64,000 nucleotides of DNA from Sandaracinus sp964481145 (GTDB lineage: Bacteria > Myxococcota_A > Polyangia > Polyangiales > Sandaracinaceae). Of this stretch, positions 25,263 to 34,115 are shown in pieces. Each line of letters opens with the position of its first letter. The first letter of the stretch is position 1. The notes under the pieces were generated by a model. That model worked only from the letters and a program-made list of their open reading frames with translations. It was not told where the DNA came from and ran no database searches. The position numbers were made by a program, and so were the translations under genes. The stretch covers positions 34,003 through 98,002 of the forward strand of contig CAYZTA010000016.1 in assembly GCA_964481145.1 (NCBI GenBank). Reading direction: 5' to 3'.

Positions 25263-27683
25263 TTAACCGGGGAGTCTTTTCCGACTCGTCCAGAATTCGG
25301 CGACGTGCCCAACTCGATCTCGTCGATTGGCTTCTTCGGTATCGACCCCCACGATCAGAAATCCGATTGCATCCTCTCGCCCGAGACGGACTTGCAGATT
25401 TGCGAGATCCGACGGTGTCAGTGCGCCGTCACGGACGAGAATCATCACGCGGTCGGCGAGGCGTGCTGCACGACGCAAAGTAGGCCCCACCAGCGGACCA
25501 TTCCACGCCAACGCAACCGCTTGTTCGTAGCGTCCACGCGATTCATTCGGATCGATGGCCCGGTGTCTGGGTGCATGGGTATCGAGCATGGTGGCCCGCT
25601 CGGCCTCCGGATCAGAGTCACCCACATCACCGAGAATTCTCATCGCGAGCATGAGCACGGCGTCTTGCTTTCTGGGGGCCTCCGCTCGAACTTCGAACGG
25701 AACCGACGTGCCTGTCCCGTCGCTCACCGTGCCGCTGACATGGATCGTGCGTTGCTCGGCATTGGGTTCGGGGGGAGGAGTCATCATGACCGCCTTCATC
25801 GCAGGGGAGTCTCCCACCCGCACGATGTTGCCCACACGCACGTCACGCCCCACGAGCACGGTGGGAGCGCTCATCGTGAAGCGCCCTGTCATCCGATGCG
25901 CTGGCTCTCCCACCCGACTCTCCACCCGAGAACCGTTGGGAACGATGGCCGAAGCCCGAGGGTCGGCGGTCATGACCCGAACCGTCGCCCGTCGAATCTT
26001 GGTCGCCCCTGGCGCATCCCTAGGCGGGGGTGCATCAGAGGGCGGAGGAACGACGATGGGCATCGGCAATGTCGGCCGATGCACAGGCGCGCGGAGATCG
26101 GCATGAGCGACTCGAGGCGGCATCTCGGACCGCGGCGCCTCATCGACATCGAGCACACCAGCCGCAAGCCATGGCGCCTCGGCAAGGCGCGCTGCAAACT
26201 CCATTGCAAGCCCGCGCTCGTCCTCGGTGGCAGGGACCACGAGGGTCCTGCCGGCCGCATACGTCCCCAAATCTTCGAGCTCAGCCACGAGTAGATCGAG
26301 CGCCAGCGGATCACGCGGCCATGTCGTGGTCCCAATCACGGGAGCATTTCCCCACCATGCAATCTCGATTGCGGAGCGCGCGCGAGTTCCGCCTCGCTCT
26401 CGAAAAAACAAGAACGCAAACGCCACCAACACGAAGAGCACGGGGGGTAGAATCCACGCCAGCTTTCGCGCCTTCGACGAGAGCGGCGACTCGGGCGGAA
26501 TGGCCGCCGCCGTGACGTGATAACCCGCGGGAGGATCCGCCGCGCGATCTTCGGCTTCCGCGATGCTACGCCCGAGCGCCTCGACCTGATGCACACCGAC
26601 ATTCACGGCAGCGAGGAGAAGCGTCGCCTGCCCTTCGATCTCGCTCAACGCGCGAACGCGCTCGTGCGCTTGCTCCGCCAATCGACGCAGCCCCGCGGTG
26701 CGCTCGAGCGAGGTCGCTCGATCCGCAGCGGCTATGGCGACATTGCCCTCGAGCTCTTCACGGATGGGATTGACCGCCGAAGTCGCATCCGTTCGGACTG
26801 AGTTGCGGCCTCCCGTCCGCCGTGCTTGTTCGAGGCTTTCGACGCGCGCTACGAGCGCCTGCACCGTCGGATGCTCGGCCGTGTAACGCGCGCGTGCCTG
26901 CGCAAGCTGCGCGCGCGCCTCAGCGAGGTCTCCCTGCACGACGTCCGTGCTGGTGGCGCTCGCGGTGTGCATGCGCGGCAGGCGCCGTGCTTCGGCCCGA
27001 AGCGCATTCATTCGGACTTCGGCCGTGAGCGCCGACACCTCCTCTTCGTTCGCTTCGGCGGTGAGGCGCGCGGTTTCCGAAATGGCGCGCTCCCGTTCGA
27101 TATCGAGGTCGGCTATCCCGTGCTCGGTACGAAATCGATCGTATTCACGGCGAGCGTCCGCGAGCTGCTCTTCAGCAGCTTGCAATTCGGAGCGGCGTGA
27201 GCGCGCATGTTCTCGTAGCCTCTCGGCTTCACTCGCACGCCGCTGCTCGAGAAACGTATCGACCACCACTTGGGCCAGCTCCGCTGCCCCTTCTGCCGAA
27301 GAGCTTCGCGCGCGAAGACGAATGACTCCCGCCACGCGGTCGGCCTCGGCATCGATGCGTCGAGCGAGCGTATCGACGGAACCAGGAATCGAAAGACGCG
27401 TTCGGACCTCAGCGAGAGTCCTCGGATGCTCGATGAGTTGTGCCCCTTCACTCAGCCGTTCGAATGGCACCTGCCCCGGTTCGCTCTGATCCGCCACGAG
27501 GAGAGCTTCGCTCTCCCATTCTGAAGGCACGACGAGCAGCGCCAGCACCGCCCCCAAGAAGAGGCCTCCCCCCAAGGCGAAGCCCAACGTCCGGAAACCT
27601 CGCCGCAAGACCAAGACCACCCAATGCAAATCGATGGGCGCCCCCGCGCGCTTGGGCATACTCGATGTGGCCTCATGCCTCAT
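25263..27683 (-). CDS. Wzz/GNVR chain-length protein with degenerate tyrosine-kinase-like domain
   Basis: 806 residues. Membrane segment near 28-50, a long periplasmic coiled-coil region rich in Ala/Arg/Glu, the Wzz/GNVR stretch before a second membrane segment (LAWILPPVLFVLVAFAFLFF, about 400-420), then a cytoplasmic part. The cytoplasmic part is colinear with a BY-kinase: TLVVPATEDERGLAMEFAARL where Walker A belongs, AGVLDVDEAPRS at Walker A', and ADRVMILVRDGALTPSDLANL near the end. The P-loop lysine and glycines are absent and no tyrosine cluster ends the protein. A ~200-residue low-complexity insert interrupts the domain. Probable role: polysaccharide export/length control without kinase activity. 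No Wza/Wzx/Wzy gene is adjacent. Confidence 0.75.
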   Translation of the reverse strand: MRHEATSSMPKRAGAPIDLHWVVLVLRRGFRTLGFALGGGLFLGAVLALLVVPSEWESEALLVADQSEPGQVPFERLSEGAQLIEHPRTLAEVRTRLSIPGSVDTLARRIDAEADRVAGVIRLRARSSSAEGAAELAQVVVDTFLEQRRASEAERLREHARSRRSELQAAEEQLADARREYDRFRTEHGIADLDIERERAISETARLTAEANEEEVSALTAEVRMNALRAEARRLPRMHTASATSTDVVQGDLAEARAQLAQARARYTAEHPTVQALVARVESLEQARRTGGRNSVRTDATSAVNPIREELEGNVAIAAADRATSLERTAGLRRLAEQAHERVRALSEIEGQATLLLAAVNVGVHQVEALGRSIAEAEDRAADPPAGYHVTAAAIPPESPLSSKARKLAWILPPVLFVLVAFAFLFFRERGGTRARSAIEIAWWGNAPVIGTTTWPRDPLALDLLVAELEDLGTYAAGRTLVVPATEDERGLAMEFAARLAEAPWLAAGVLDVDEAPRSEMPPRVAHADLRAPVHRPTLPMPIVVPPPSDAPPPRDAPGATKIRRATVRVMTADPRASAIVPNGSRVESRVGEPAHRMTGRFTMSAPTVLVGRDVRVGNIVRVGDSPAMKAVMMTPPPEPNAEQRTIHVSGTVSDGTGTSVPFEVRAEAPRKQDAVLMLAMRILGDVGDSDPEAERATMLDTHAPRHRAIDPNESRGRYEQAVALAWNGPLVGPTLRRAARLADRVMILVRDGALTPSDLANLQVRLGREDAIGFLIVGVDTEEANRRDRVGHVAEFWTSRKRLPG

Positions 27684-27744
27684 TGCAGCTCTCGATGTAT
27701 TGGATGTTCATCCCGTCGGGAATGCAGCAAGAACCGAGCACGAG

Positions 27745-27788
27745 GCTGGGCCGAAGCACAATCACAATGATGTACGGTTCGGCCCAGC
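27745..27788. terminator. stem-loop downstream of the peroxiredoxin gene
   Basis: An 11-bp perfect stem GCTGGGCCGAA/TTCGGCCCAGC (27745-27755 with 27778-27788) encloses a 22-base loop. It lies between the peroxiredoxin stop and the next gene start. There is no T-run, so termination is only a possibility. Confidence 0.4.
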
Positions 27789-27797
27789 GACTCGAGA

Positions 27798-28439
27798 TCA
27801 TTTGTTCGGCTGCGGAGTGATGCGTAGATAGGGGCGAATCTCTTTCCACCCCTTTGGGAACTTCTGCTTCATCACTTCCGGATCTTTGAGAGAGGGCGCG
27901 ATCACGACATCGTCGCCATCTTTCCAGTTGCCCGGAGTCGCGACTGAGTGCTGATCCGTCAGCTGCAGTGAATCGAGCACTCGGAGCACCTCTTCGAAGT
28001 TGCGCCCAGAGCTCGGCGGATACGTGATGATCGCGCGAATCTTCTTCTTCGGATCGATGAAATACACCGACCGAATCGTGATCTTCGAGTCGATCTCGGG
28101 ATGCACCATATCGTAGAGTTTGCTGACCTTTTGATCAGCATCGGCGAGAATCGGATAGTTGAGTTTGACACCCTGGGTGTCTTCGATGTCCTTCACCCAA
28201 CCTCGGTGAGAGTCGAGCGGATCCACGCTGAGCGCGACAGGCTTTGCATTTCGCTCAGTGAACTTGTCATGCAGCTTGGCCACAAGTCCAAGCTCGGTGG
28301 TGCAAACCGGGGTGTAGTCCGCGGGATGAGAAAAAAGGACGACCCAATGATTGCCAGCCCATTCGTGAAATCGGATTCGTCCCTCGGTCGAATCCTGTTC
28401 GAAGTCCGGCGCGATGCTACCAAGATGCAGACCCATCAC
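27798..28439 (-). CDS. 1-Cys peroxiredoxin (Prx6/AhpC-TSA family)
   Basis: 213 residues. Reduces hydrogen peroxide and organic peroxides in the cytoplasm. The peroxidatic cysteine is C46 in DYTPVCTTELG, preceded by WVVLFSHPA. The long C-terminal domain (GNWKDGDDVVIAPSLKDPEVMKQKFPKGW... RPYLRITPQP) is diagnostic for the Prx6 group, which lacks a resolving cysteine. Two ATG codons stand side by side at the start. Single gene, probably induced by oxidative stress, though no OxyR-like site could be identified by eye. Confidence 0.94.
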   Translation of the reverse strand: MMGLHLGSIAPDFEQDSTEGRIRFHEWAGNHWVVLFSHPADYTPVCTTELGLVAKLHDKFTERNAKPVALSVDPLDSHRGWVKDIEDTQGVKLNYPILADADQKVSKLYDMVHPEIDSKITIRSVYFIDPKKKIRAIITYPPSSGRNFEEVLRVLDSLQLTDQHSVATPGNWKDGDDVVIAPSLKDPEVMKQKFPKGWKEIRPYLRITPQPNK

Positions 28440-28529
28440 ATTCCTCCTGAATTGTCGGACACCATGTCGAGAACGATGTGCGGCAAATCCTGGTCCCCAT
28501 GGAAACCCTAGGTCAAGTCCCGATCCGCC

Positions 28530-29216
28530 TCATTCACCCCCCACCATCGCGAGTTGACGCTCGTCGTGCGAGAGCGGTTCGATCCCCAAGCGATGAGTGA
28601 TGATGTCGTGCGCCACATAACATAGCGGTGTCAACACGATCGCCACCACGAGTTTGTAAGCATAACTCGCCGCCACGATTCCAAGGATCTCGCTCATGGA
28701 GCGGATTCCCATCAACGCTCCATAATTGACGACGAAAGTATCTACTACTTGAGACAGCACCGTGGATCCAATGGCGCGCAGCCACAAATGCCGGCTCTCG
28801 GTGAGCCTCTTCACCAAATAAAACGCATGAATGTCGACGATTTGGCTGATGAGATAGGCGATGAGTGAGGCGGCGAACAGCCGCATGCTCACGCCAAATA
28901 CCTCATCGAATGCCGCTTGCCCGACGTACGTTCCTGCGGATACCGGAAGCATCCGGGACATGAAAATGAGCCCGAACGCGACGATGAGCATCGCCATCCC
29001 GATCCCCGTCATCAGGCGAGCTCCTCCTCGCCCGTAATACTCATTGACGATATCGGTGAGAAGAAACGCGATCGGAAACGTCACGGTCCCGACCGACATC
29101 TCCAGCACGCCCACCTGAAAATACTTACCGGCCACGATATCCGCCACGAGCAAGCACGTGATGAAAAGCGAAACCAGGGTGACGTAAAGCTTTTGGTGGG
29201 GAGAGAATCGCGGCAC
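28530..29216 (-). CDS. queuosine precursor transporter, YhhQ/VUT_1 family
   Basis: 228 residues with about six membrane segments. It shows the family's conserved blocks: NEYYGRGGAR after a membrane helix (IAFLLTDIVNEYYG), a central IAYLISQIVDIHAFYLVKRLT and SQVVDTFVV. YhhQ proteins import 7-cyano-7-deazaguanine/preQ0 for queuosine modification of tRNA. No queuosine synthesis genes are next to it, so the organism may salvage precursors, but that cannot be judged from this window. Confidence 0.9.
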   Translation of the reverse strand: MPRFSPHQKLYVTLVSLFITCLLVADIVAGKYFQVGVLEMSVGTVTFPIAFLLTDIVNEYYGRGGARLMTGIGMAMLIVAFGLIFMSRMLPVSAGTYVGQAAFDEVFGVSMRLFAASLIAYLISQIVDIHAFYLVKRLTESRHLWLRAIGSTVLSQVVDTFVVNYGALMGIRSMSEILGIVAASYAYKLVVAIVLTPLCYVAHDIITHRLGIEPLSHDERQLAMVGGE

Positions 29217-29392
29217 GCGGCAACGCGCAAATTACGGGGCTGCCTGGTACGAAGCAAGGATTTGCTTGGCTTTCGCCCCGCATGTGGGGCACCACGGGCG
29301 CGCCCAAGCGTTCTGTGCGAGAAGTATGAGCGCCCGAGCAGACCGACGATCGGGATGAGTCATGTGGGCAGTCGGACAGGAGTCTTTGCGGA

Positions 29393-30382
29393 ATGTTCGA
29401 AAGTCTGGAGATGCCTATCCTCTGGATTGGGTTCCTCGTCTTCATCGCAGCGATGGTCGCAATCGATCTCGGAGTTTTTCACCGAAACACCCGTGAGGTC
29501 ACCTTCCGCGAAGCGGTGGCGTGGACGCTGGTTTGGATCACCTGCTCCCTCGTGTTTTCGGGCGTGCTTTATTTCCTGCCGCACTTCGGTCCGCGCGCGA
29601 CCGGCGAGTACCTCACCGGCTACCTGCTGGAACTCGCGCTCTCGGTCGACAACATGTTCGTGTTCATCGTGATCTTCGGCGCATTCTCCGTTCCGAAGGC
29701 ATACGAACATCGCGTCCTTTTTTGGGGCATCTTGGGTGCGATCATTTTGCGCGGCGCCTTCATCGGCCTTGGAGCCGCGATCATCGCCCGCTTCCATTGG
29801 GTACTCTACATCTTTGGCATCTTCCTTCTTTGGACGGGCGGCAAACTCTTGTTCGCACGCGAGAACGAGGGCGACGAAAACATCGAGGAGAGTCGAAGCG
29901 TTCGTCTCGTGAGACGCTTCATCGGTGGTCGTCTCACCGACGGCTATCGGAAAGATCATTTCTTCGTACGTGAAAACGGCGTCTTGCTGGCCACACCGCT
30001 CTTGCTCGTCCTCGCAGTCATCGAGCTCAGTGATCTCGTGTTCGCCCTCGACTCGATCCCCGCGATCTTCGCGGTGACGACCGATCCGTTCATTGTCTTT
30101 ACCTCGAACATGTTCGCCATTCTCGGGCTGCGTTCGATCTATTTCGTGCTCTCCGTCATCCTCCCCATGTTCCGATATTTGAAGTACGGAGTCGCTCTGG
30201 TGCTGGTCTTCATCGCGCTCAAGATTCTCTCGATGGACCTCATCCGGTACATCGGATGGGATCATTTTCCGACATCGATCTCGCTCTCCGTCGTTGCCAT
30301 CCTGCTCTTTGGCTCCGTGCTGCTCTCGAAGCTCATCCCGGCTCCAACCGAAGACAAGAGCCCCAAGAGCACGCATCCATAA
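29393..30382 (+). CDS. TerC/Alx family membrane protein (probable Mn2+ exporter)
   Basis: 329 residues, about nine membrane helices. The TerC core is clear: VAIDLGVFHR near the N-terminus, LELALSVDNMFVFIVIFGAF and VIELSDLVFALDSIPAIFAVT, which carry the acidic residues thought to bind the metal, and SNMFAILGLRSIYFVL. Members such as Alx and MntX-like TerC export manganese or load exoenzymes with it. I looked for a yybP-ykoY-type leader in the 176 bases upstream and did not find a convincing one. It ends at a bidirectional terminator. Confidence 0.92.
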   Translation: MFESLEMPILWIGFLVFIAAMVAIDLGVFHRNTREVTFREAVAWTLVWITCSLVFSGVLYFLPHFGPRATGEYLTGYLLELALSVDNMFVFIVIFGAFSVPKAYEHRVLFWGILGAIILRGAFIGLGAAIIARFHWVLYIFGIFLLWTGGKLLFARENEGDENIEESRSVRLVRRFIGGRLTDGYRKDHFFVRENGVLLATPLLLVLAVIELSDLVFALDSIPAIFAVTTDPFIVFTSNMFAILGLRSIYFVLSVILPMFRYLKYGVALVLVFIALKILSMDLIRYIGWDHFPTSISLSVVAILLFGSVLLSKLIPAPTEDKSPKSTHP

Positions 30383-30386
30383 ACGC

Positions 30387-30423
30387 AAAAACACCAGCAA
30401 AGCCAATGGCTCTGCTGGTGTTT
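30387..30423. terminator. bidirectional terminator between terC and ndk
   Basis: An 11-bp perfect stem AAACACCAGCA/TGCTGGTGTTT (30389-30399 with 30413-30423) is flanked by A residues on the left and T residues on the right. It can therefore act for both the plus-strand terC-like gene and the minus-strand ndk. Confidence 0.75.
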
Positions 30424-30456
30424 CAGCTCGGCTTTGTATCTTCGGACTGTGTCCGT

Positions 30457-30876
30457 TCAGGCCGTCTCGTAGCCCGGGAAGAAGAAACCGATCTCGAATT
30501 TCGCAGTATCCGCGCCATCCGAGCCATGTGTGGCGTTCTCGCCAACATTCGCCCCGAAGCCCTTTCGCACAGTTCCCTCAGCAGCCTTCGCGGGGTCCGT
30601 CGCGCCCATCAAGTCGCGCCACTTGGCGATGGCGTTCTCGCCCTCGAGAACCATCACCACGCACGGTCCGCGGGTCATGAACTCAACCAGCTCCCCGAAG
30701 AACGGGCGCGCCTTGTGAACATGGTAGAACCCCTCCGCAATCGGACGGGTCATGTGCATCATCTTGAGAGCGCGGATTTTCAAACCGCTCTTCTCAATCA
30801 TCGCGAGAATTGCGCCGATATGATTCTTCTCGACAGCATCCGGCTTCACGATCGCAAACGTCTTTTCGATGGCCAT
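30457..30876 (-). CDS. ndk: nucleoside diphosphate kinase
   Basis: 139 residues, the standard length. Balances nucleoside triphosphate pools by transferring the gamma phosphate through a phosphohistidine, here H117 in NATHGSD. KTFAIVKPDAV opens the protein, and GATDPAKAAEGTVRKGFG precedes the active site, as in all Ndk proteins. It is downstream of sucD on the same strand, but a strong terminator lies between, so it likely has its own promoter near 30880-30925. Confidence 0.97.
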   Translation of the reverse strand: MAIEKTFAIVKPDAVEKNHIGAILAMIEKSGLKIRALKMMHMTRPIAEGFYHVHKARPFFGELVEFMTRGPCVVMVLEGENAIAKWRDLMGATDPAKAAEGTVRKGFGANVGENATHGSDGADTAKFEIGFFFPGYETA

Positions 30877-30923
30877 GAACTCGCTTCTCCTTAAGAAGAG
30901 GAAAACGGCCGGCCGTATAGCTC

Positions 30924-30965
30924 AAAAACGATGAAGCGTCCCGTGATTCTCACGAGACGCTTCAT
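30924..30965 (-). terminator. strong Rho-independent terminator after sucD
   Basis: A 10-bp stem ATGAAGCGTC/GACGCTTCAT (30931-30940 with 30956-30965) is extended by an inner CGTGA/TCACG pair. On the minus strand it is followed by CGTTTTTG, ending the TCA-cycle transcript. A T-rich run also follows on the plus strand. Confidence 0.85.
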
Positions 30966-30986
30966 GTTTTTCTCTCTCGAGAAGGC

Positions 30987-31874
30987 TCAGAGCATCGACT
31001 TGAGCGTCGCGCCCATGTCGCTTGGCGTGGGCGCGATACGAACTCCCGCAGCCATCAGCGCCTTCTGCTTTTCCGCGGCGGTGCCCTTGCCGCCGCTGAT
31101 CACCGCACCAGCATGGCCCATCCTCTTGCCTTCCGGTGCCGTCGCACCTGCGATGAACCCTGCCACCGGCTTCTTGAAGTGCTTACTGATGTACTCGGCC
31201 GCTGCCTCCTCGGCGCTTCCACCGATCTCACCGATCAAGATCACACCGTGCGTATCGGGATCTGCGTTGAACAGCTCGAGCACATCGATGAAATCGGTGC
31301 CGTTGATCGGATCGCCCCCGATGCCCACCGCCGTGCTCTGCCCGAGGCCGAGCGTCGTCAGCTGATGCACCGCTTCGTACGTCAGCGTGCCCGACTTCGA
31401 CACCACGCCGATGTTGCCAGGCTTATGAATATGCCCTGGCATGATGCCGATCTTGCAAGCGCCCGGCGTGATGATCCCCGGGCAGTTCGGCCCAATCAGG
31501 CGCGTCTTCTTCTGTGAATCCAGCACGCGCCGCACCTTGAGCATGTCGGCCACCGGAATGCCTTCGGTGATGCACACGACGAGCTCGATCCCTGCATCGA
31601 TCGACTCGAGAATCGAATCGGCAGCGAACGGCGGCGGCACAAACACCAGCGAACAGTTCGCGCCTGCTTCGCGGACGGCATCCTCCATCGTGTCGAAGAC
31701 GGGCGCTTTCTTACCAGAGGTCTTTCCTTCCCAGGTCTGACCACCACGCCCTGGCGTCACTCCGGCAACGATGGTCGTGCCATACGCCATGCACATGTCC
31801 GCGTGGAAGGAGCCAGCGCTCCCCGTGATGCCGGCCACCACGACGCGGGTGTCGTTATTAGCGAGAATCGCCAT
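30987..31874 (-). CDS. sucD: succinyl-CoA synthetase, alpha subunit
   Basis: 295 residues from the ATG with AGGGAG upstream. Catalyses succinyl-CoA to succinate with ADP/GDP phosphorylation, as a complex with SucC. It has the CoA-binding Rossmann fold (VVVAGITGSAGSFHAD), IGPNCPGIITPG, and the phosphohistidine H254 in GHAGAVISGGKGTA. It starts one base after the sucC stop; the pair is translationally coupled and closed by a strong terminator. Confidence 0.98.
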   Translation of the reverse strand: MAILANNDTRVVVAGITGSAGSFHADMCMAYGTTIVAGVTPGRGGQTWEGKTSGKKAPVFDTMEDAVREAGANCSLVFVPPPFAADSILESIDAGIELVVCITEGIPVADMLKVRRVLDSQKKTRLIGPNCPGIITPGACKIGIMPGHIHKPGNIGVVSKSGTLTYEAVHQLTTLGLGQSTAVGIGGDPINGTDFIDVLELFNADPDTHGVILIGEIGGSAEEAAAEYISKHFKKPVAGFIAGATAPEGKRMGHAGAVISGGKGTAAEKQKALMAAGVRIAPTPSDMGATLKSML

Positions 31875-31875
31875 T

Positions 31876-33057
31876 TCAGGCTCCCTTTCCTGCGAGCTCG
31901 ACGATCTTCTTGGCTCCATCCTTCATGTCGGATGCAGTGGTGATCGCGAGACCAGATTCAGCCAGCATCTTGCGGCCCAGCTCCACGTTCGTGCCTTCCA
32001 GACGAACCACGAGCGGCACCTTGAGTCCGACCTCTTTCGTGGCCGCGATGACGCCGGCCGCGATGACGTCGCACTTCATGATTCCACCGAAAATATTCAC
32101 GAAAATCCCTTTGACTTCGGGATCTTTCACGATGATCTTGAACGCCTCGGTGACCTGCTCCTTCGTCGCGCCGCCGCCGACGTCGAGGAAGTTCGCAGGC
32201 TGTCCGCCGAAGTGTTTGATGATGTCCATCGTCGACATCGCGAGCCCCGCGCCGTTGACGAGACATCCGATGTTGCCCTCGAGGGCGACGTAGCTGAGCC
32301 CTGCTTGCTTGGCGGCCGTCTCGACGACGTTCTCCTCGCTCGCGTCGCGCAGCGTCTCCCACTCCTTGTGCCGGAACGACGCGTTCTCTTCGAGCCCGAT
32401 CTTCGCATCGAGCGCAACGACGCTTCCATCTTTCGTGATCATGAAGGGATTGACCTCGACGAGGGCACAATCCTCTTTCATGAACATCTCGTACATCTTC
32501 GTCGCGAACGAAACGAACTCGTTCATCGTCGTGCCCGAGAGCCCGAGCTTGAAGCCGATCTTGCGTGCCTGATAAGGCATGAGGCCGGTCGCAGGATCGA
32601 CCCACTCCTTCAAAATCTTCTCTGGTGTCTCGGCAGCGACCTTCTCGATCTCGACGCCACCTTCGGTGCTCGCCATGAAGAGCACGCGCCGCGCTTCGCG
32701 GTCGACCAGCATCGCGAGATAAATCTCGCGCGCGATCTGTAACCCTTGCTCGATGTACACGCGATTGACGACTTTGCCCTTGGGGCCCGTCTGAGGCGTG
32801 ACCAGCGTCGAGCCAAGAAGCGCTTTGGCGGCTTCTTCAGCGGCTGCAGCTCCTTTGACGACCTTGACGCCGCCTGCCTTTCCACGACCACCCGCGTGGA
32901 TCTGCGCTTTGACGACGACGACTTCGTTGCCGGTTTCGCTGATCAGCTGCTTCGCGGCCGCGGCCGCTTCAGGCACGGTGAACGCGGGAATCCCTTTCGG
33001 AATGGGGATTCCATAACGTGCGAAGATCTGTTTGCCCTGATATTCGTGAATGTTCAT
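31876..33057 (-). CDS. sucC: succinyl-CoA synthetase, beta subunit (ADP-forming)
   Basis: 393 residues from MNIHEYQGKQIFARYG, the invariant family start. It carries an ATP-grasp fold with VVVKAQIHAGGRGKAGGVK, CALVEVNPFMITKDG and the CoA-ligase domain with GNIGCLVNGAGLAMSTMD and VNIFGGIMKCD. It forms the complex with SucD that follows immediately. The 100-base gap to mdh upstream contains no obvious terminator, so icd, mdh, sucC and sucD may be one transcript. Confidence 0.98.
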   Translation of the reverse strand: MNIHEYQGKQIFARYGIPIPKGIPAFTVPEAAAAAKQLISETGNEVVVVKAQIHAGGRGKAGGVKVVKGAAAAEEAAKALLGSTLVTPQTGPKGKVVNRVYIEQGLQIAREIYLAMLVDREARRVLFMASTEGGVEIEKVAAETPEKILKEWVDPATGLMPYQARKIGFKLGLSGTTMNEFVSFATKMYEMFMKEDCALVEVNPFMITKDGSVVALDAKIGLEENASFRHKEWETLRDASEENVVETAAKQAGLSYVALEGNIGCLVNGAGLAMSTMDIIKHFGGQPANFLDVGGGATKEQVTEAFKIIVKDPEVKGIFVNIFGGIMKCDVIAAGVIAATKEVGLKVPLVVRLEGTNVELGRKMLAESGLAITTASDMKDGAKKIVELAGKGA

Positions 33058-33157
33058 CCCATGCCCTCGGCGACTGCTGATGCAGATCCTAAATCGTTTC
33101 ACACGAGCTGAAAACGATCGAACATCGTTGCCCGACCGTTCTCAGACTCGATCTGAC

Positions 33158-34096
33158 TCAGAGCTTCGACGCATCGGCGATGAGTGATCTCACCGCATCG
33201 GCGCTCTTGTCGAGCATTGTCTTTTCGGAGGCCCCGAGCTCGATCGAAACCACCTTCTCGACTCCCTTGCCACCCACGACGACCGGCACACCCATGTAGA
33301 TGTCTTTATAGCCGTATTCGCCATCGAGATAAGCCGCACACGCAATGAAGCGCTTTTGATCTTTCAGATAACTCTCGGCCATCGCGATCGCCCCAGCGGC
33401 GGGGGCATAAAATGCGCTCGTGCCCATGAGCTTGACGATTTCGCCGCCACCGTTGCGCGTGCGCTCGATGATCGCGTCGATTTTGTCCTTCGGCAGGACC
33501 TGAGTCACCGCGATGCCGTTGATCGTGCATGCGCTGAGCACCGGCACCATCGTGTCACCGTGTCCACCGAGGACGAGCGTGCAGACCTCCTTGACGGAAA
33601 CCCCCGCAGCTTCCGCGATGAAGCACTGGAAACGTGCCGAATCGAGCACGCCGGCCATGCCGACGACGCGCTCCTTCGGAAAGCCGGTGACCTTCTTCAT
33701 CTCGTACACCATCGCGTCGAGCGGGTTCGAGATGACGACGACGAACGCATGCGGCGCGTGCTCTTTGATCCCTGCGGCGACGCTGCGAATGATCTTCAGA
33801 TTGATCGAGAGGAGATCATCTCGGCTCATCCCCGGCTTGCGGGGCACACCTGCCGTCACGATCACGACATCGGCACCTGCGATGTCTTTGTAATCCCCAG
33901 TGCCGCTGACCTTCGCATCGAATCCGTCGAGCGCGCCGGTCTGCATGATGTCGAGAGCCTTGCCTTTGGCGACGCCCTCTTTCTCGGGAATGTCCAGAAG
34001 GACAACGTCGCCGAGTTCGCGACGGGCAGCGAGCATCGCGAGCTCGCCTCCGATATTTCCTGCTCCAACGACTGCAATCTTGTTGCGCTTGGCCAT
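33158..34096 (-). CDS. mdh: malate dehydrogenase (LDH-like type)
   Basis: 312 residues. Oxidises malate to oxaloacetate with NAD+. Nucleotide-binding loop GAGNIGG (11-17) near the start, substrate loop AGVPRKPGMSRDDL, the arginine-containing GVLDSARFQ, and the catalytic histidine in LGGHGDTMVP. This is the lactate-dehydrogenase-like clade common outside gammaproteobacteria. It starts 19 bases after icd on the same strand. Confidence 0.97.
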   Translation of the reverse strand: MAKRNKIAVVGAGNIGGELAMLAARRELGDVVLLDIPEKEGVAKGKALDIMQTGALDGFDAKVSGTGDYKDIAGADVVIVTAGVPRKPGMSRDDLLSINLKIIRSVAAGIKEHAPHAFVVVISNPLDAMVYEMKKVTGFPKERVVGMAGVLDSARFQCFIAEAAGVSVKEVCTLVLGGHGDTMVPVLSACTINGIAVTQVLPKDKIDAIIERTRNGGGEIVKLMGTSAFYAPAAGAIAMAESYLKDQKRFIACAAYLDGEYGYKDIYMGVPVVVGGKGVEKVVSIELGASEKTMLDKSADAVRSLIADASKL

Positions 34097-34115
34097 GTGC
34101 TCGCTCCTCTTTCGT

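Noticed and set aside
29217..29392. yybP-ykoY (manganese) riboswitch upstream of the TerC-like gene
   Set aside because: The expected conserved blocks were not found by eye; only weak GC hairpins are present.
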